DNA of 64,000 nucleotides from the NCBI GenBank assembly GCA_004211905.1, contig SHBP01000004.1:1-64000 (forward strand), given 5' to 3'. This document shows positions 18,501 through 29,679 of this stretch, in pieces. Numbering within the stretch: the first letter of the stretch is position 1; each line of letters starts with the position of its first letter. The notes beneath the pieces were generated by a model. That model searched no databases. It was given only the letters and a program-made list of their open reading frames with translations, and was not told the DNA's origin. A program made the position numbers and the translations under genes. This stretch comes from SAR92 clade bacterium. GTDB lineage: Bacteria; Pseudomonadota; Gammaproteobacteria; Pseudomonadales; Porticoccaceae.

Positions 18501-18877
18501 AGGGTTTGGCCGCTCATTGGGAAATGTGGATGCTTAATCAAGGTGGCTTCACTCCTTGGGAAGCTCTTCGCAGCGGGAGTTATGATCCAGCGGTCGCTCT
18601 AGGTATGGATAACGATCTTGGTTCAATCGAGGTGGGTAAGCTCGCTGATATAGTCATTACAGACGGTGATGTTCTTGATGATATCCGTCGAAGCGAATTT
18701 ATATCTCATACCATGATTAATGGGCGTTTATATGATGTCAGTGATATGTCTGAAATAGTTAGTGGTAAATCGACCATAGACCCCCTATTTTTTGACCGGC
18801 TAGAGATCAATGCTATGCCTGCCGCCACAGCAAAATCAGTTGCTGAAAAAGCCAAAAGACATCATTGGGTGCATTGA
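15560..18877 (+). CDS. Periplasmic TolB-like beta-propeller/amidohydrolase fusion
   Basis: The 1105-residue protein has a signal peptide (about 1-25), then TolB/WD40-like PD40 repeats over about 50-640 (for example AYSPNGQSIAFISDRDG and AFSPDGKYLYYTDD), followed by an amidohydrolase domain to the C-terminus. The metal-binding HxH is in GLIDGHAHGS near residue 730, with later ligand candidates in TTLEHSL and GAHGQREG. Such fusions are annotated as periplasmic amidohydrolases or dipeptidase-like enzymes, and most have no proven substrate. A hairpin terminator follows. The gene stands alone. Confidence 0.85.
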   Translation: MINNRLRSFIISLLCCFAFAPVFSSDSMEELAENEWDVTEPKGVMKTISIDTTETTWSNLSVSKDGKTLVFDMLGDIYTMPISGGEASPLVQGFDWNMQPAYSPNGQSIAFISDRDGASNLWIMDANGDNPRQISSEKTALIHTPSWSPDGDFVAVTKGFMSSRSIPAGEIWMYHRSGGDGVMVTKRAFGPHTQKNMTDPAFSPDGKYLYYTDDVTPGRVWQYGKNSTTELFNIMRHDLETGESISYIGGAGGAIVATPSPDGEHMAYLKREDTKTVLYLKNLKSGIDRRLSTEMERDHQETFGSEGNFAYFDWTPDGQHIIYWTAGKFHKLHVESLDVTVIPMHVKTEKQVQQAVRFPVDVAPDTFDVRMIRWASMSPKGDSVVYQALGKLYRRDVKSGRVKRLTRQNDHDEFYPSFSRDGKSVVYSTWNDTDLGAVKVVSINGGQGATITTEPGIYVEPKFSPTKDKLVFRRVTGGYLLSPEWSMEPGIYIANIKTNEMEKVLERGFNAHFGAEEDRLYYTSYVPDSKYTELELRSVNLDGEDERKLLKGDKVTEFQLSPDGNWVAYTHQNNAFVAPLLNTGAQQDLGTETGGLPVAQVSARAGEYLSWSADSSRLSWSHAATVFERELNEAFSFLDGSPEELPEPVTEGIDLGFTETADKPDSIIALVGGQIITMRNADKIQEVISNGVVLVEHNRIVAVGSIDDVVIPSEATRVDVTGKTLIPGLIDGHAHGSQANEEIIPQQNWKNLSSLAFGVTTIHDPSNDSSEIFAASEMQRNGQILGPRIFSTGTIVYGANSPTAHARIDSYDDAFFHLQRLKDMGAVSVKSYNQPRREQRQQVLKAARDLGLMVVPEGGGKLYQNMSMISDGHTTLEHSLNIATGYDDLTQYWSQTDMAYNPTLVVAYGGLEGEKYWYDRTNVWENTRLMRYAPRYIVEPRSIRRATAPDDHYNHIKVASYAKTLRDAGVRVLIGAHGQREGLAAHWEMWMLNQGGFTPWEALRSGSYDPAVALGMDNDLGSIEVGKLADIVITDGDVLDDIRRSEFISHTMINGRLYDVSDMSEIVSGKSTIDPLFFDRLEINAMPAATAKSVAEKAKRHHWVH

Positions 18878-18904
18878 TTTAACTGAAGATTAATGAGGAG
18901 TAAA

Positions 18905-18926
18905 AAAGGCAGCTAGGGCTGCCTTT
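18905..18926. terminator. Bidirectional hairpin terminator, amidohydrolase / gltA
   Basis: AAAGGCAGC (18905-18913) pairs with GCTGCCTTT (18918-18926) around a 4-nt loop. It lies between convergent genes with an A run to the left. The T tract is short. Confidence 0.75.
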
Positions 18927-18954
18927 CTAGGTTTATCTTGTTTCGAATGTCAGA

Positions 18955-20241
18955 TTAGCGATCTTCTACTGGAGTGTAATCCCTGACGTCAGCACCGGTG
19001 TACAATTGTCGGGGCCGTCCGATGCGATATGGATTAGTGATCATCTCGTTCCAGTGAGATATCCAACCTACTGTGCGTCCTGTGGCGAAAATAACGGTGA
19101 ACATTTCCACTGGAATACCCATAGCTTTTAAAATAATGCCTGAATAAAAGTCTACATTTGGATAAAGTTTCTTGCTCACGAAATACTCATCCTCCAAAGC
19201 GATTTTTTCTAGTTTTTTAGCCAACTTGAATAGTGGGTCGTTCTGGACGCCTAAGACCTCAAGCACTTCATCGCATGTCTGTCGCATAACTGTGGCCCGG
19301 GGGTCATAGTTTTTATACACCCGATGGCCAAAGCCCATGAGTCTGAAGGGGTCTTTTTTGTCTTTAGCCTTGCCAATATACTCTTCAATATTATCTTCAT
19401 GTCCAATTTCGTCTAGCATCCCAAGTACAGCTTCATTTGCTCCACCGTGCGCGGGTCCCCAAAGTGCAGCAATACCTGCAGCAATACAAGCAAAAGGGTT
19501 AGCCCCTGATGAACCAGCTAGTCGAACAGTTGAGGTTGAGGCGTTCTGCTCGTGGTCAGCATGGAGTAGGAATATACGATCCATTGCCTTAGCCAATGCG
19601 GGATGGCATTCATATTTCTCGCAGGGAGTGCCAAACATCATATGAAGAAAGTTTTCTGAATATGAAAGAGTATTATCGGGGTAAACGTAGGGTTGGCCTA
19701 CAAAGTGCTTGTAACACATTGCAGCAATGGTAGGCATTTTTGCAATAAGTCTGTGAGCAGAGATTGACCTGTGCTCTTGATCTGTGATGTCCAAAGAGTC
19801 GTGATAGAACGAGGACATAGCGCCTACAACACCGCAGAGCATTGCCATTGGATGAGCGTCATATCTGAAGCCACTGACAAATTGCTCAATTGAGCGGTTT
19901 ACCATGGTGTGATACTTGATTGTGTGCTCAAAACTTTGCTTCTGCTCGGCAGTGGGGAGAGCTCCCTCAAGAAGCAAGTAACAGGCTTCAATGTAGTCTG
20001 ATTTTTCGGCTAACACTTCGATTGGATATCCACGATGTAACAAAATACCTTTATCACCATCGATATAAGTGATGTCCGATTGACATGAGGCCGTAGCTGA
20101 GAATCCAGGATCATATGTAAAGAAACCGTGGCTGCCGAGGGTGCCTATATCTATTACGTCTTGGCCTCGGGTACCTGTTAAAATAGGCAACTCGATGGGC
20201 GCTTTTCCATCGATTGTCAGGGTCGCTTTGCGATCAGTCAT
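18955..20241 (-). CDS. gltA: Citrate synthase (type II, hexameric)
   Basis: A 428-residue citrate synthase that condenses oxaloacetate and acetyl-CoA to citrate. The catalytic residues are recognisable: H265 ([11 protein letters not shown]), H306 ([13 protein letters not shown]) and D364 (NVDFYSG). The length and an N-terminal beta domain (1-50) fit the NADH-sensitive Gram-negative type II enzyme. RBS AAGGA lies before the ATG. It is divergent from sdhC, the arrangement found in Pseudomonas and E. coli. Confidence 0.97.
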   Translation of the reverse strand: MTDRKATLTIDGKAPIELPILTGTRGQDVIDIGTLGSHGFFTYDPGFSATASCQSDITYIDGDKGILLHRGYPIEVLAEKSDYIEACYLLLEGALPTAEQKQSFEHTIKYHTMVNRSIEQFVSGFRYDAHPMAMLCGVVGAMSSFYHDSLDITDQEHRSISAHRLIAKMPTIAAMCYKHFVGQPYVYPDNTLSYSENFLHMMFGTPCEKYECHPALAKAMDRIFLLHADHEQNASTSTVRLAGSSGANPFACIAAGIAALWGPAHGGANEAVLGMLDEIGHEDNIEEYIGKAKDKKDPFRLMGFGHRVYKNYDPRATVMRQTCDEVLEVLGVQNDPLFKLAKKLEKIALEDEYFVSKKLYPNVDFYSGIILKAMGIPVEMFTVIFATGRTVGWISHWNEMITNPYRIGRPRQLYTGADVRDYTPVEDR

Positions 20242-20713
20242 GATTTTTCCTTAGAATTGTTACAATGGATGGCTGAAAATCTGGAAAACAACTATAGATG
20301 TTCAGCGAAAATTGTCAATACGATGTTAATGATACTAGAGGTCCCTTAGTAACCTAAGAGTCCTCCTCCGGGCGCTTGTTAGCAGTAAATCGGTCATAGT
20401 TTATCGTCTGGATTAGATGTTCACTATTCACTTACCGAATATTATCAGGCATCAATGCAATTTCGATGTGAACTAAATCAAGATTTTCTCTCTATTTAGC
20501 GGACAAGTGATTGAAAATGCTCCCCACAGATCAATTTGGTATATCAGTTTAGTATTTCGGAGAATCCTAATTGAATTTGAGTACCCTTATTATTATACTG
20601 CGTGCCCAACAAAAGGGAGCTCCGCATTCGCAGGAGGAACCCGAGACGATTTCATTTAAACAACATATTCATGGCGGAGTGGCTAACTTCGGCAAGTAAC
20701 TATGAGGTAGCGC
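20242..20713. other. Divergent control region gltA / sdhC
   Basis: A 472-bp space with no convincing ORF. It holds a good sigma-70 promoter toward sdhC (see 20571-20599). The expected transcript leader of about 108 nt contains a small hairpin, CTCCGC (20620-20625) with GC-A-GGAG (20630-20636), which would bury an AGGAGG sequence not followed by a start codon. The gltA promoter must also lie here but I could not assign it. Confidence 0.6.
20571..20599 (+). promoter_or_regulatory. Predicted sigma-70 promoter of the sdh-suc operon
   Basis: TTGAAT (20571-20576), a 17-bp spacer, and TATACT (20594-20599), with expected start of transcription near 20606. Both hexamers are close to consensus and spacing is optimal. 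Assigned by inspection only. Confidence 0.55.
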
Positions 20714-21100
20714 ATGACGAATAAGAAAAGACCTGTTAATTTGGATCTTGGGACGATAAGACTGCCTGTCACGTCTTATGTTTCAATTTTACATCGAATC
20801 TCTGGGGTGATTACTTTTTTTGGCTTGGCCGTCATGCTGTGGCTGCTTGATCTTAGCCTCGACTCTGAACAAAGTTTTAATATGCTCAAGGATTTAGTTG
20901 CTCATCCTGTGGCGAAGCTGTTGGTATGGGGTAGCCTTGCCGCGCTTGCCTATCACACGGTGGCTGGGATTAGACATTTGGTGATGGACTTTGGTTTAGG
21001 TGAAGAGAGTTTTAACAGTGGTCGCAATAGCGCCTGGACAGCAGTCGCTCTATCGCTTTTGATTATTGCAATTATTACCAGCTGGGTGGTCTCATGGTAG
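20714..21100 (+). CDS. sdhC: Succinate dehydrogenase cytochrome b556 subunit
   Basis: A 128-residue membrane anchor with three hydrophobic helices. The N-terminal RPVNLDLGTIRLPVTSYVSI and LHRISG segment carries the Ser and Arg of the quinone site. The heme-ligand His is expected in the AYHTVAGIRHLVMD segment. It is the first gene of sdhCDAB, with RBS GAGG 6 nt before ATG. Its end overlaps sdhD by 7 nt, indicating translational coupling. Confidence 0.95.
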   Translation: MTNKKRPVNLDLGTIRLPVTSYVSILHRISGVITFFGLAVMLWLLDLSLDSEQSFNMLKDLVAHPVAKLLVWGSLAALAYHTVAGIRHLVMDFGLGEESFNSGRNSAWTAVALSLLIIAIITSWVVSW

Positions 21101-21462
21101 GAATAGCCTCTAGTTTCAGTCAAAGTGGTGTGATTAATTGGTTGGTTCAGCGCGTTTCAGCTCTAGTTATGACTGCATATATCGTGTTTATCACTGTCTA
21201 CCTTTTGGCAAATCCAAACATCAGTTACGCTCAATGGTCTGAATTAAATAGTCTGCTATCGATGCGGTTGTTTAGCTTGTTGACGATGGCTTCCATCGCG
21301 TCCCACGCATGGATTGGGATTTGGTGTGTTCTTACAGATTATGTAACGGAGAGACTCCTTGGGCCAAAAGCTGACATTATCCGTAAGGTTTTACAAGTGT
21401 GCATGATTGCAGTGATATTGATTTATTTGGTTTGGGCTATCGACATTCTTTGGGGATTTTAA
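21094..21462 (+). CDS. sdhD: Succinate dehydrogenase membrane anchor subunit
   Basis: A 122-residue protein with three predicted membrane helices. The [14 protein letters not shown] segment carries the heme His and the Asp-Tyr pair that lines the ubiquinone pocket in E. coli SdhD. With SdhC it anchors the SdhAB catalytic dimer in the inner membrane. The start overlaps the sdhC end; sdhA follows after 4 nt. Confidence 0.94.
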   Translation: MVGIASSFSQSGVINWLVQRVSALVMTAYIVFITVYLLANPNISYAQWSELNSLLSMRLFSLLTMASIASHAWIGIWCVLTDYVTERLLGPKADIIRKVLQVCMIAVILIYLVWAIDILWGF

Positions 21463-21466
21463 GTAC

Positions 21467-23239
21467 ATGGCTAGTTTAAGAACAATGAGTTTTGACGCCG
21501 TTATTGTCGGCGGCGGCGGTTCCGGAATGCGTGCTGCACTTCAGCTAGCGCAGTCAGGTTATAAAACAGCAGTAATAACCAAGGTTTTTCCTACGCGCTC
21601 TCATACAGTTTCAGCACAGGGCGGAATCACCTGTGCAATTGCCAGCGATGATCCAGATGATCGGTGGCAGTGGCATATGTATGACACGGTTAAGGGTTCC
21701 GATTACATTGGTGATCAAGAAGCCATCGAATACATGTGTCAGACAGGCCCTGAGGCTGTCTTCGAGCTTGAGCACATGGGCCTTCCTTTCTCTCGAACAG
21801 AGGAGGGTCGTATTTATCAGCGGCCTTTTGGCGGCCAATCAAAAGATTACGGTGCTGGTGGTCAAGCAGCTAGAACCTGTGCGGCCGCAGACAGAACGGG
21901 CCACGCTCTCTTGCATACGTTGTATCAAGGGAATTTGAAGAACAAAACAGTTTTTCTCAACGAATGGTTTGCCGTAGATATAGTGAAGAACTCAGACAAT
22001 GCCGTTGTTGGCGTTGTAGCAATAAATATTGAAACCGGCGAGTGTGTGTACGTCAAATCAAAAGCCACTGTTTTTGCGACTGGCGGTGCGGGACGAATTT
22101 ATGCGTCAACTACCAATGCACATATTTGTACCGGTGATGGTGTTGGAATGGCTATACGGGCTGGTTTTCCGGTTCAGGATATTGAGATGTGGCAGTTTCA
22201 TCCCACCGGTATACACGGGGCTGGAACACTGGTTACTGAGGGTTGTCGTGGCGAAGGTGGCTATCTGATCAACAAAGATGGTGAACGGTTTATGGAGCGT
22301 TATGCTCCAAACGCAAAAGATCTGGCGGGCAGAGATGTGGTTGCTAGGTCGATGGTGCTTGAGATTCTGGAAGGGCGTGGGTGTGGCCCTGACGGAGACC
22401 ATGTGTTTCTCAAGTTAGATCACCTCGGAGAAGAGGCATTAAATGCGAAGCTTCCAGGGATTCTCGAACTTTCACGGACTTTTGCTCATGCAGACCCTGT
22501 TAAAGAGCCCATTCCGGTGGTTCCTACCTGCCATTATATGATGGGTGGCATTCCAACCAACGTTAACGGACAGGCTCTGACGATAGATAGAGAGGGCAAT
22601 GACCAAGTTATCGAAGGGTTCTATGCATGCGGTGAAGCTGCTTGCGTATCTGTCCATGGGGCTAATCGGTTAGGTGGAAATTCATTGCTTGATCTGGTCG
22701 TCTTTGGGCGTGCATCTGGAATTTTCATTGAAAATGAGCTCAGCAAAGGCATTGACCTTAAAGATGCGACGCAAGAGGATATTGATCGTGCAATGGCTGG
22801 TCTAAATCGTATAAATGCTTCCACCGAGGGAGAAAATGCGGCGGTCTTGCGAGCGGAATTGCAGACTATCATGCAAAACTTCTTTGGAGTATTCCGGCGT
22901 GGAGACTACATGCAGAAAGGCGTTAAGAAGCTGGATGAGCTTCGTCCTCGTATTGAAAATGTATACCTTGACGACAAAAGTAATTCATTCAATACCGCTC
23001 GAATTGAGGCGCTTGAATTGCAGAATTTGTTTGAAACTGCCTACGCTACGGCCATCGCAGCGGAGGGTAGGACTGAAAGTAGAGGCGCTCATGCAAGAGA
23101 AGATTTCCAAGAGCGAGATGATGAGAACTGGTTGTGTCATTCTATTTATTTCCCAGGAAGTAAGGAAATTGGTAAGCGCGCGGTGAATTTTACACTAAAA
23201 ACCCGTGAGCCCTTTGAGCCCAAAATTCGTACCTATTGA
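21467..23239 (+). CDS. sdhA: Succinate dehydrogenase flavoprotein subunit
   Basis: The 590-residue catalytic subunit oxidises succinate to fumarate. The FAD Rossmann motif [11 protein letters not shown] lies near residue 15. H46 in [11 protein letters not shown] is the expected covalent FAD attachment. Substrate and FAD segments [11 protein letters not shown] and [20 protein letters not shown] are intact. Length matches the E. coli subunit (588). The gene is tightly packed between sdhD and sdhB. Confidence 0.98.
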   Translation: MASLRTMSFDAVIVGGGGSGMRAALQLAQSGYKTAVITKVFPTRSHTVSAQGGITCAIASDDPDDRWQWHMYDTVKGSDYIGDQEAIEYMCQTGPEAVFELEHMGLPFSRTEEGRIYQRPFGGQSKDYGAGGQAARTCAAADRTGHALLHTLYQGNLKNKTVFLNEWFAVDIVKNSDNAVVGVVAINIETGECVYVKSKATVFATGGAGRIYASTTNAHICTGDGVGMAIRAGFPVQDIEMWQFHPTGIHGAGTLVTEGCRGEGGYLINKDGERFMERYAPNAKDLAGRDVVARSMVLEILEGRGCGPDGDHVFLKLDHLGEEALNAKLPGILELSRTFAHADPVKEPIPVVPTCHYMMGGIPTNVNGQALTIDREGNDQVIEGFYACGEAACVSVHGANRLGGNSLLDLVVFGRASGIFIENELSKGIDLKDATQEDIDRAMAGLNRINASTEGENAAVLRAELQTIMQNFFGVFRRGDYMQKGVKKLDELRPRIENVYLDDKSNSFNTARIEALELQNLFETAYATAIAAEGRTESRGAHAREDFQERDDENWLCHSIYFPGSKEIGKRAVNFTLKTREPFEPKIRTY

Positions 23240-23264
23240 TCATGCGAGAAGAGATTTTAATTTT

Positions 23265-23969
23265 ATGCTAAATGTAAGTATTTATCGCTACAACCCTGAA
23301 GTTGATAACGAACCCTACATGCAGGATTTTCAGTTTGATACTCAGGGCAAAGACCTTATGGTTTTAGATGTTCTCGAGAAGTTAAAGATTGAGGATCCAT
23401 CCCTAGTGTTTAGGCGTTCTTGTCGAGAAGGTGTGTGCGGTTCTGATGGTGTAAATATCTCAGGAAAAAACGGGTTGGCTTGTATTACTCCGCTATCAGA
23501 GGCGGTGAAAGGTAATTCACTGATTATTCGTCCGCTACCTGGATTACCTGTTATTCGAGATCTTGTTATAGACATGTCTCAGTTCTATGCCCAGTATGAG
23601 AAGATCCAGCCGTACATGATCAACAATTCGCCAGCGCCTGCGATTGAGCGTTTACAGACCCCTGAAGAGCGCGCCAAGCTAGATGGGTTATATGAATGTA
23701 TTCTCTGCGCATGTTGTTCAACGGCTTGTCCTTCTTTCTGGTGGAATCCTGAGAAGTTTATTGGCCCCTCAGGACTTCTGCAGGCATATCGGTTTTTGGC
23801 CGATAGCAGGGACACAGCGACCGCAGAGAGATTATCTAAGCTAGATGACCCGTTCAGTGTGTTTCGATGTCATGGTATTATGAACTGCGTGCAAGTGTGT
23901 CCAAAAGGTTTAAACCCCACTAAGGCGATTGGTCATATTCGCAATATGTTGATGAGAAACCCAACTTAA
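23265..23969 (+). CDS. sdhB: Succinate dehydrogenase iron-sulfur subunit
   Basis: A 234-residue Fe-S subunit carrying electrons from FAD to ubiquinone. The cluster motifs appear in order: 2Fe-2S cysteines in SCREGVCGSDG plus a later Cys in NGLAC, then 4Fe-4S in CILCACCSTACPS, then 3Fe-4S in CHGIMNCVQVCPKGLNP. I set the start at ATG 23265 (MLNVSIYRYNPEVDNEPYM), which matches family N-termini. An in-frame ATG at 23205, inside sdhA, would add 20 non-homologous residues. Confidence 0.96.
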   Translation: MLNVSIYRYNPEVDNEPYMQDFQFDTQGKDLMVLDVLEKLKIEDPSLVFRRSCREGVCGSDGVNISGKNGLACITPLSEAVKGNSLIIRPLPGLPVIRDLVIDMSQFYAQYEKIQPYMINNSPAPAIERLQTPEERAKLDGLYECILCACCSTACPSFWWNPEKFIGPSGLLQAYRFLADSRDTATAERLSKLDDPFSVFRCHGIMNCVQVCPKGLNPTKAIGHIRNMLMRNPT

Positions 23970-24076
23970 TTTGGTTAATTTGGTGGAAAACGTCAATTTT
24001 CCTAAATATTACTAGCCGTAGGAGTACTACCCCTTTAAAATGGCGCCAAAATTTGCAGTCATAAGGACAAATAGCA

Positions 24077-26914
24077 ATGCCTGAGGGCCTAATGGAGCAA
24101 TTCCTCAGCTCCTCGCACTTTTCTGGTGGAAACGCCGCGTATATTGAAGGGCTCTATGAAACCTACTTGCACAGCCCCAACGCTGTGCCAGAAGAGTGGG
24201 GAAGCTTTTTTGACTCCCTTCCTCGGACCAATGGTTCGATTGCACCTGATATCTCTCACGACACAATTATCCAGCATTTTGAGCTGCTCGGAAGACGCCA
24301 AGCTCGTCCGACCCCTGCGCCAGGCTCCGGCGGAATCCACTTGGAGCATGAACGTAAGCAGGTAAAAGTTGTCCAGTTAATCAGTTCCTATCGATTCCGA
24401 GGCCACCAAAAAGCGAAGTTAGATCCATTAGGGCTCATGATTCGTGAAGACGTGGCTGATTTACAGCTCCATTTCCACGGTCTCACCGACGCTGACTTGG
24501 ATACTACATTTCAAACCAGCCCCCTTTATATCGGCAAGCCCGAGGCGACCCTAAGAGAGATAGTTGAAGTCCTAGAAGAGACCTATTGCGGTAACTTGGG
24601 TCCCGAATTCATGCACATAACCTCTTTCGCAGAAAAGCAGTGGTTAGCCCAGAGGTTTGAAAGTGTTAGGTCTAAGCCCACCTATGGCGAAGATGCTCGG
24701 ATTGATGTGCTTAACAGGTTGACGGCCGCAGAGGGTTTAGAAAAGCACCTTGACTCAAAGTACCCTGGTACCAAGCGTTTTGGGCTTGAGGGCGGTGAGA
24801 GTCTTATCCCGCTTCTTGACTGTTTGGTTAGGCGGTCGGGAGAATACGGCGCTAAAGAAATTGTGATGGCCATGGCTCACCGTGGGCGATTAAATGTTTT
24901 AGTCAACATCTTGGGCAAAAATCCTGCTGAAATGTTTGACGAGTTTGAAGGTAAGCGTCTGGTCAATACATCAGGGGATGTAAAATATCACCAAGGCTTC
25001 TCATCGAATGTCATGACTCCTGGTGGCGAAGTCCATATGGCGCTGGGTTTTAATCCATCGCATTTGGAGATTTCCTGTCCTGTGGTAGTAGGTTCAGGGC
25101 GAGCGCGCCAGGATCGACGCAATGACCCAACAGGGCAAAAGGTCGTGCCTATATTGATGCATGGCGATGCTGCGTTTGCGGGACAGGGAGTGGTTATGGA
25201 GACATTTCAGCTCTCCCAGACCAGAGCATATAAAACTGGCGGTACCATACATATTGTTATAAACAATCAGGTGGGGTTCACCACGAGTAGACAAGATGAC
25301 GCCCGATCTACTGAATACTGTACAGATATTGCCAAAATGGTTGGTGCGCCTATCTTGCATGTTAATGGCGATAACCCTGATGCAGTAATGTTCGCTGCGA
25401 TGCTAGCTACAGACTATCGATATGAATTTGGTAAAGATGTTGTTATTGATTTGGTTTGTTACCGCCGTCGAGGTCACAACGAAACCGATGAGCCATCTTC
25501 GACACAGCCGTTAATGTACGAAATTATCAAAAAGCATTCGACGACTCGAACTCTCTATGCTCAAAAATTAGTCACTGAAGGTATTATCGAGCAGACCCAG
25601 GCTAATGAAATGGCAAATGTTTACCGTTCTAGGCTTGATAAGGGCGAGTTTGTGGTACACAACTTAGTCAGAGAGCCTGATACTTCGTTGTTTGTTGATT
25701 GGAACCCCTACCTAGACCATGATTGGCGCACTGAAGGTGACACAGCAACCGATCTGCAAAAGTTACAGGAAGTAGCAACCAAAATTACTACGATTCCCGA
25801 TGGTATTAAGGTTCAGCGGCAGGTCTCTAAAATTTATGATGACCGTCGTAAGATGGCCGGAGGAGCGCTGCCTCTGAATTGGGGCATGGCAGAACTGCTG
25901 GCCTATGGCACCTTGCTGCGAGAGGGATACCCGATCCGCTTTACTGGACAAGATGTTCGCAGAGGTACGTTCTCTCATCGTCATGCCGTAGTGTTTAATC
26001 AGAACGATGGTGAAGCTTACCTGCCTCTGGCTAATATGTACGATGAGCAACCGCGATTTGATATCTATGACTCTGTGCTATCTGAGGAGGCTGTACTGGC
26101 CTTTGAATATGGATATGCAACTACAGCGCCCAAAGGCTTGATTATATGGGAAGCCCAGTTTGGCGATTTTGCGAACGGTGCTCAAGTAGTGATAGATCAG
26201 TTTATCGCTAGCGGAGAGCACAAGTGGGGCCGGCTGTGTGGTCTGACGATGATGTTGCCTCATGGTTTCGAAGGTCAAGGTCCTGAGCATTCCTCAGCTC
26301 GTCTTGAGCGGTTTTTACAGCTATGTGCTGAACACAATATGCAAATCTGTAACCCAACCAGTCCAGCACAAATATTCCATCTATTAAGACGCCAAGCAAT
26401 CAGGCCAATGCGACGTCCACTGGTTATCATGAGTCCCAAGTGGATTTTGCGGCATAAACTGGCGACTTCATCTCTTGAAGATTTGGCCAAGGGCCATTTT
26501 AGTAATGTTATTGACGATGGTAGTGTTGATGCGGCGGCGGTAAAGCGTATTATTCTCTGCTCAGGCAAGGTTTATTATCATCTTCTCGAGGAGCGAGATG
26601 AGCGAGGTATCAAGGATATAGCGATCGTCCGCTTGGAGCAGCTGTATCCTTTCCCTGACAAAGAGTTGGACGTGGTATTGGCGGCTTATCCTAAGTTAGA
26701 AAGTGTGGTGTGGTGTCAAGAGGAGCCTATGAATCAGGGCGCTTGGTACAGTAGTCAGCACCATATGCGCAATGCCATGCAGCGCCATGACTCAAGTTTG
26801 CAGTTGAGCTATGCGGGGCGTATTGGCTCAGCAGCACCGGCAAGTGGATATATGTCTGTCCATCTTGAAGAACAGAAACAATTTATTGATGAAGCTTTAA
26901 CTTTCGACTCTTAA
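24077..26914 (+). CDS. sucA: 2-oxoglutarate dehydrogenase E1 component
   Basis: The 945-residue thiamine-diphosphate enzyme decarboxylates 2-oxoglutarate and reductively succinylates the E2 lipoyl group. The N-terminal helix (SSSHFSGGNAAYIEGLYETY) is the E2-binding segment typical of SucA. The HRGRLN, GDAAFAGQGVV and RRRGHNETDEP segments form the ThDP/Mg site, and the transketolase-like C-terminal domains are complete. RBS AAGGA lies 9 nt before the first ATG. The 107-nt gap from sdhB suggests readthrough, possibly with an internal promoter. Confidence 0.98.
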   Translation: MPEGLMEQFLSSSHFSGGNAAYIEGLYETYLHSPNAVPEEWGSFFDSLPRTNGSIAPDISHDTIIQHFELLGRRQARPTPAPGSGGIHLEHERKQVKVVQLISSYRFRGHQKAKLDPLGLMIREDVADLQLHFHGLTDADLDTTFQTSPLYIGKPEATLREIVEVLEETYCGNLGPEFMHITSFAEKQWLAQRFESVRSKPTYGEDARIDVLNRLTAAEGLEKHLDSKYPGTKRFGLEGGESLIPLLDCLVRRSGEYGAKEIVMAMAHRGRLNVLVNILGKNPAEMFDEFEGKRLVNTSGDVKYHQGFSSNVMTPGGEVHMALGFNPSHLEISCPVVVGSGRARQDRRNDPTGQKVVPILMHGDAAFAGQGVVMETFQLSQTRAYKTGGTIHIVINNQVGFTTSRQDDARSTEYCTDIAKMVGAPILHVNGDNPDAVMFAAMLATDYRYEFGKDVVIDLVCYRRRGHNETDEPSSTQPLMYEIIKKHSTTRTLYAQKLVTEGIIEQTQANEMANVYRSRLDKGEFVVHNLVREPDTSLFVDWNPYLDHDWRTEGDTATDLQKLQEVATKITTIPDGIKVQRQVSKIYDDRRKMAGGALPLNWGMAELLAYGTLLREGYPIRFTGQDVRRGTFSHRHAVVFNQNDGEAYLPLANMYDEQPRFDIYDSVLSEEAVLAFEYGYATTAPKGLIIWEAQFGDFANGAQVVIDQFIASGEHKWGRLCGLTMMLPHGFEGQGPEHSSARLERFLQLCAEHNMQICNPTSPAQIFHLLRRQAIRPMRRPLVIMSPKWILRHKLATSSLEDLAKGHFSNVIDDGSVDAAAVKRIILCSGKVYYHLLEERDERGIKDIAIVRLEQLYPFPDKELDVVLAAYPKLESVVWCQEEPMNQGAWYSSQHHMRNAMQRHDSSLQLSYAGRIGSAAPASGYMSVHLEEQKQFIDEALTFDS

Positions 26915-26929
26915 ACTAGGAATAGATTA

Positions 26930-28126
26930 ATGGCCATAGAAATCAAGGCACCTACATATCCAGAATCAGTCCAAGAGGGCACTTTGGCGACCTGGCATAA
27001 ACAAGCAGGAGACACTATTAGTCGCGATGAGCTGATTGTGGACATAGAGACTGACAAGGTTGTATTGGAAGTTGTTGCTCCCGCCTCAGGTACTCTTGTT
27101 GAAGTCCTGAAGGCAGAGGGCGACATCGTTTTAAGCAATGAAGTACTTGCGCGGATTGAAGAGGGCGCTGTTGCAGAGCCTACTCCGGTGTTAGCAGCAT
27201 CCAAAGTTGAGCCAGATGCAGAGGTGGGGGGGTCCTTAGTTAATCCCGCCGCAAAGAAACTTGCAGATGAGCGAGATATTGACCTTTCTCAGGTTACCGG
27301 CACAGGAAAGGGTGGGCGAATCACCAAAGAAGATGTGGTTAATTATACTCCAGAGCCAACCGCAACCACCGTGGAGGCACCAAAAGTCGCTGCTGAGGCA
27401 GAAGCTATACTGCAAGGTGGTGAGCGGGTCGAGCGGCGCGTAGCGATGACTAGAATGCGCTCGCGTATTGCAGAGCGCTTACTTAGCGTGACTCAGACTA
27501 CTGCGATGCTAACGACTTTTAACGAAGTTGATATGACCGCAATGATGGGTCTGCGTAAACAGTACCAAGATGAGTTTACCAAGATGCATAACGGTACTCG
27601 CTTAGGATTTATGGGAATGTTCGTCAAAGCGGCTGTCGAGGCGCTGAAGCGCTACCCATTGGTCAATGCATCGATAGATGGCACTGACATCGTGTATCAC
27701 GGTTATCAGGATATCGGTGTGGCGGTTTCTACTGACAGAGGTCTCGTGGTTCCGGTATTGCGTAATGCAGAAAATATGAGTATCGCGACTGTTGAAAATG
27801 CGATTAGTACCTACGCAGGCAAGGCGCGGGACGGTAAGTTAACGATTGAAGAGATGACCGGTGGTACCTTCACCATCACCAATGGCGGTGTTTATGGGTC
27901 TCTGCTTTCAACACCGATACTCAACCCACCGCAGTCTGCGATATTGGGAATGCACAAGATTCAACAGCGTCCAATGGCGGTAAACGGGGAAGTGGTCATT
28001 CGGCCCATGATGAATCTAGCATTGTCCTATGATCATCGTCTGATCGATGGTAAGGACGCTGTTCAATTTCTAGTGGCCATTAAAGAGCTGATAGAAGATC
28101 CAGCTAAGATATTGCTCGAGATTTAA
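26930..28126 (+). CDS. sucB: Dihydrolipoyl succinyltransferase (E2 of 2-OGDH)
   Basis: The 398-residue E2 has one lipoyl domain (1-77; lipoylated K43 in [11 protein letters not shown]), a peripheral-subunit-binding domain (about 104-140, with [16 protein letters not shown] and [13 protein letters not shown]), a short linker and the catalytic acyltransferase domain (about 165-398) ending in [17 protein letters not shown] with the catalytic His and Asp. It forms the core of the complex with SucA and the following Lpd. Spacing to sucA is 15 nt. Confidence 0.98.
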   Translation: MAIEIKAPTYPESVQEGTLATWHKQAGDTISRDELIVDIETDKVVLEVVAPASGTLVEVLKAEGDIVLSNEVLARIEEGAVAEPTPVLAASKVEPDAEVGGSLVNPAAKKLADERDIDLSQVTGTGKGGRITKEDVVNYTPEPTATTVEAPKVAAEAEAILQGGERVERRVAMTRMRSRIAERLLSVTQTTAMLTTFNEVDMTAMMGLRKQYQDEFTKMHNGTRLGFMGMFVKAAVEALKRYPLVNASIDGTDIVYHGYQDIGVAVSTDRGLVVPVLRNAENMSIATVENAISTYAGKARDGKLTIEEMTGGTFTITNGGVYGSLLSTPILNPPQSAILGMHKIQQRPMAVNGEVVIRPMMNLALSYDHRLIDGKDAVQFLVAIKELIEDPAKILLEI

Positions 28127-28156
28127 TTCATAAGTAATTGATATATAGGTAAATAA

Positions 28157-29596
<1,440 letters not shown>

Positions 29597-29679
29597 AAAG
29601 ACTTTAAACTTTTTGCGCTTCGGGCTGTTTTATTGGCAGCGCGGGGCGCAATACAACTACAACTAACAGGAAATGAAGT

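Noticed and set aside
20671-20724. 17-codon ORF overlapping the sdhC start, possible leader peptide
   Set aside because: It has an ATG and stop, but no Shine-Dalgarno sequence, and no codon run of the kind seen in attenuator peptides.
24037-24056. TGGCGCC upstream of sucA, resembling the AraC-type half-site
   Set aside because: It is a single half-site with no TGGC 21 bp upstream and no TAnnnT at the expected offset; sucA belongs to a different operon.
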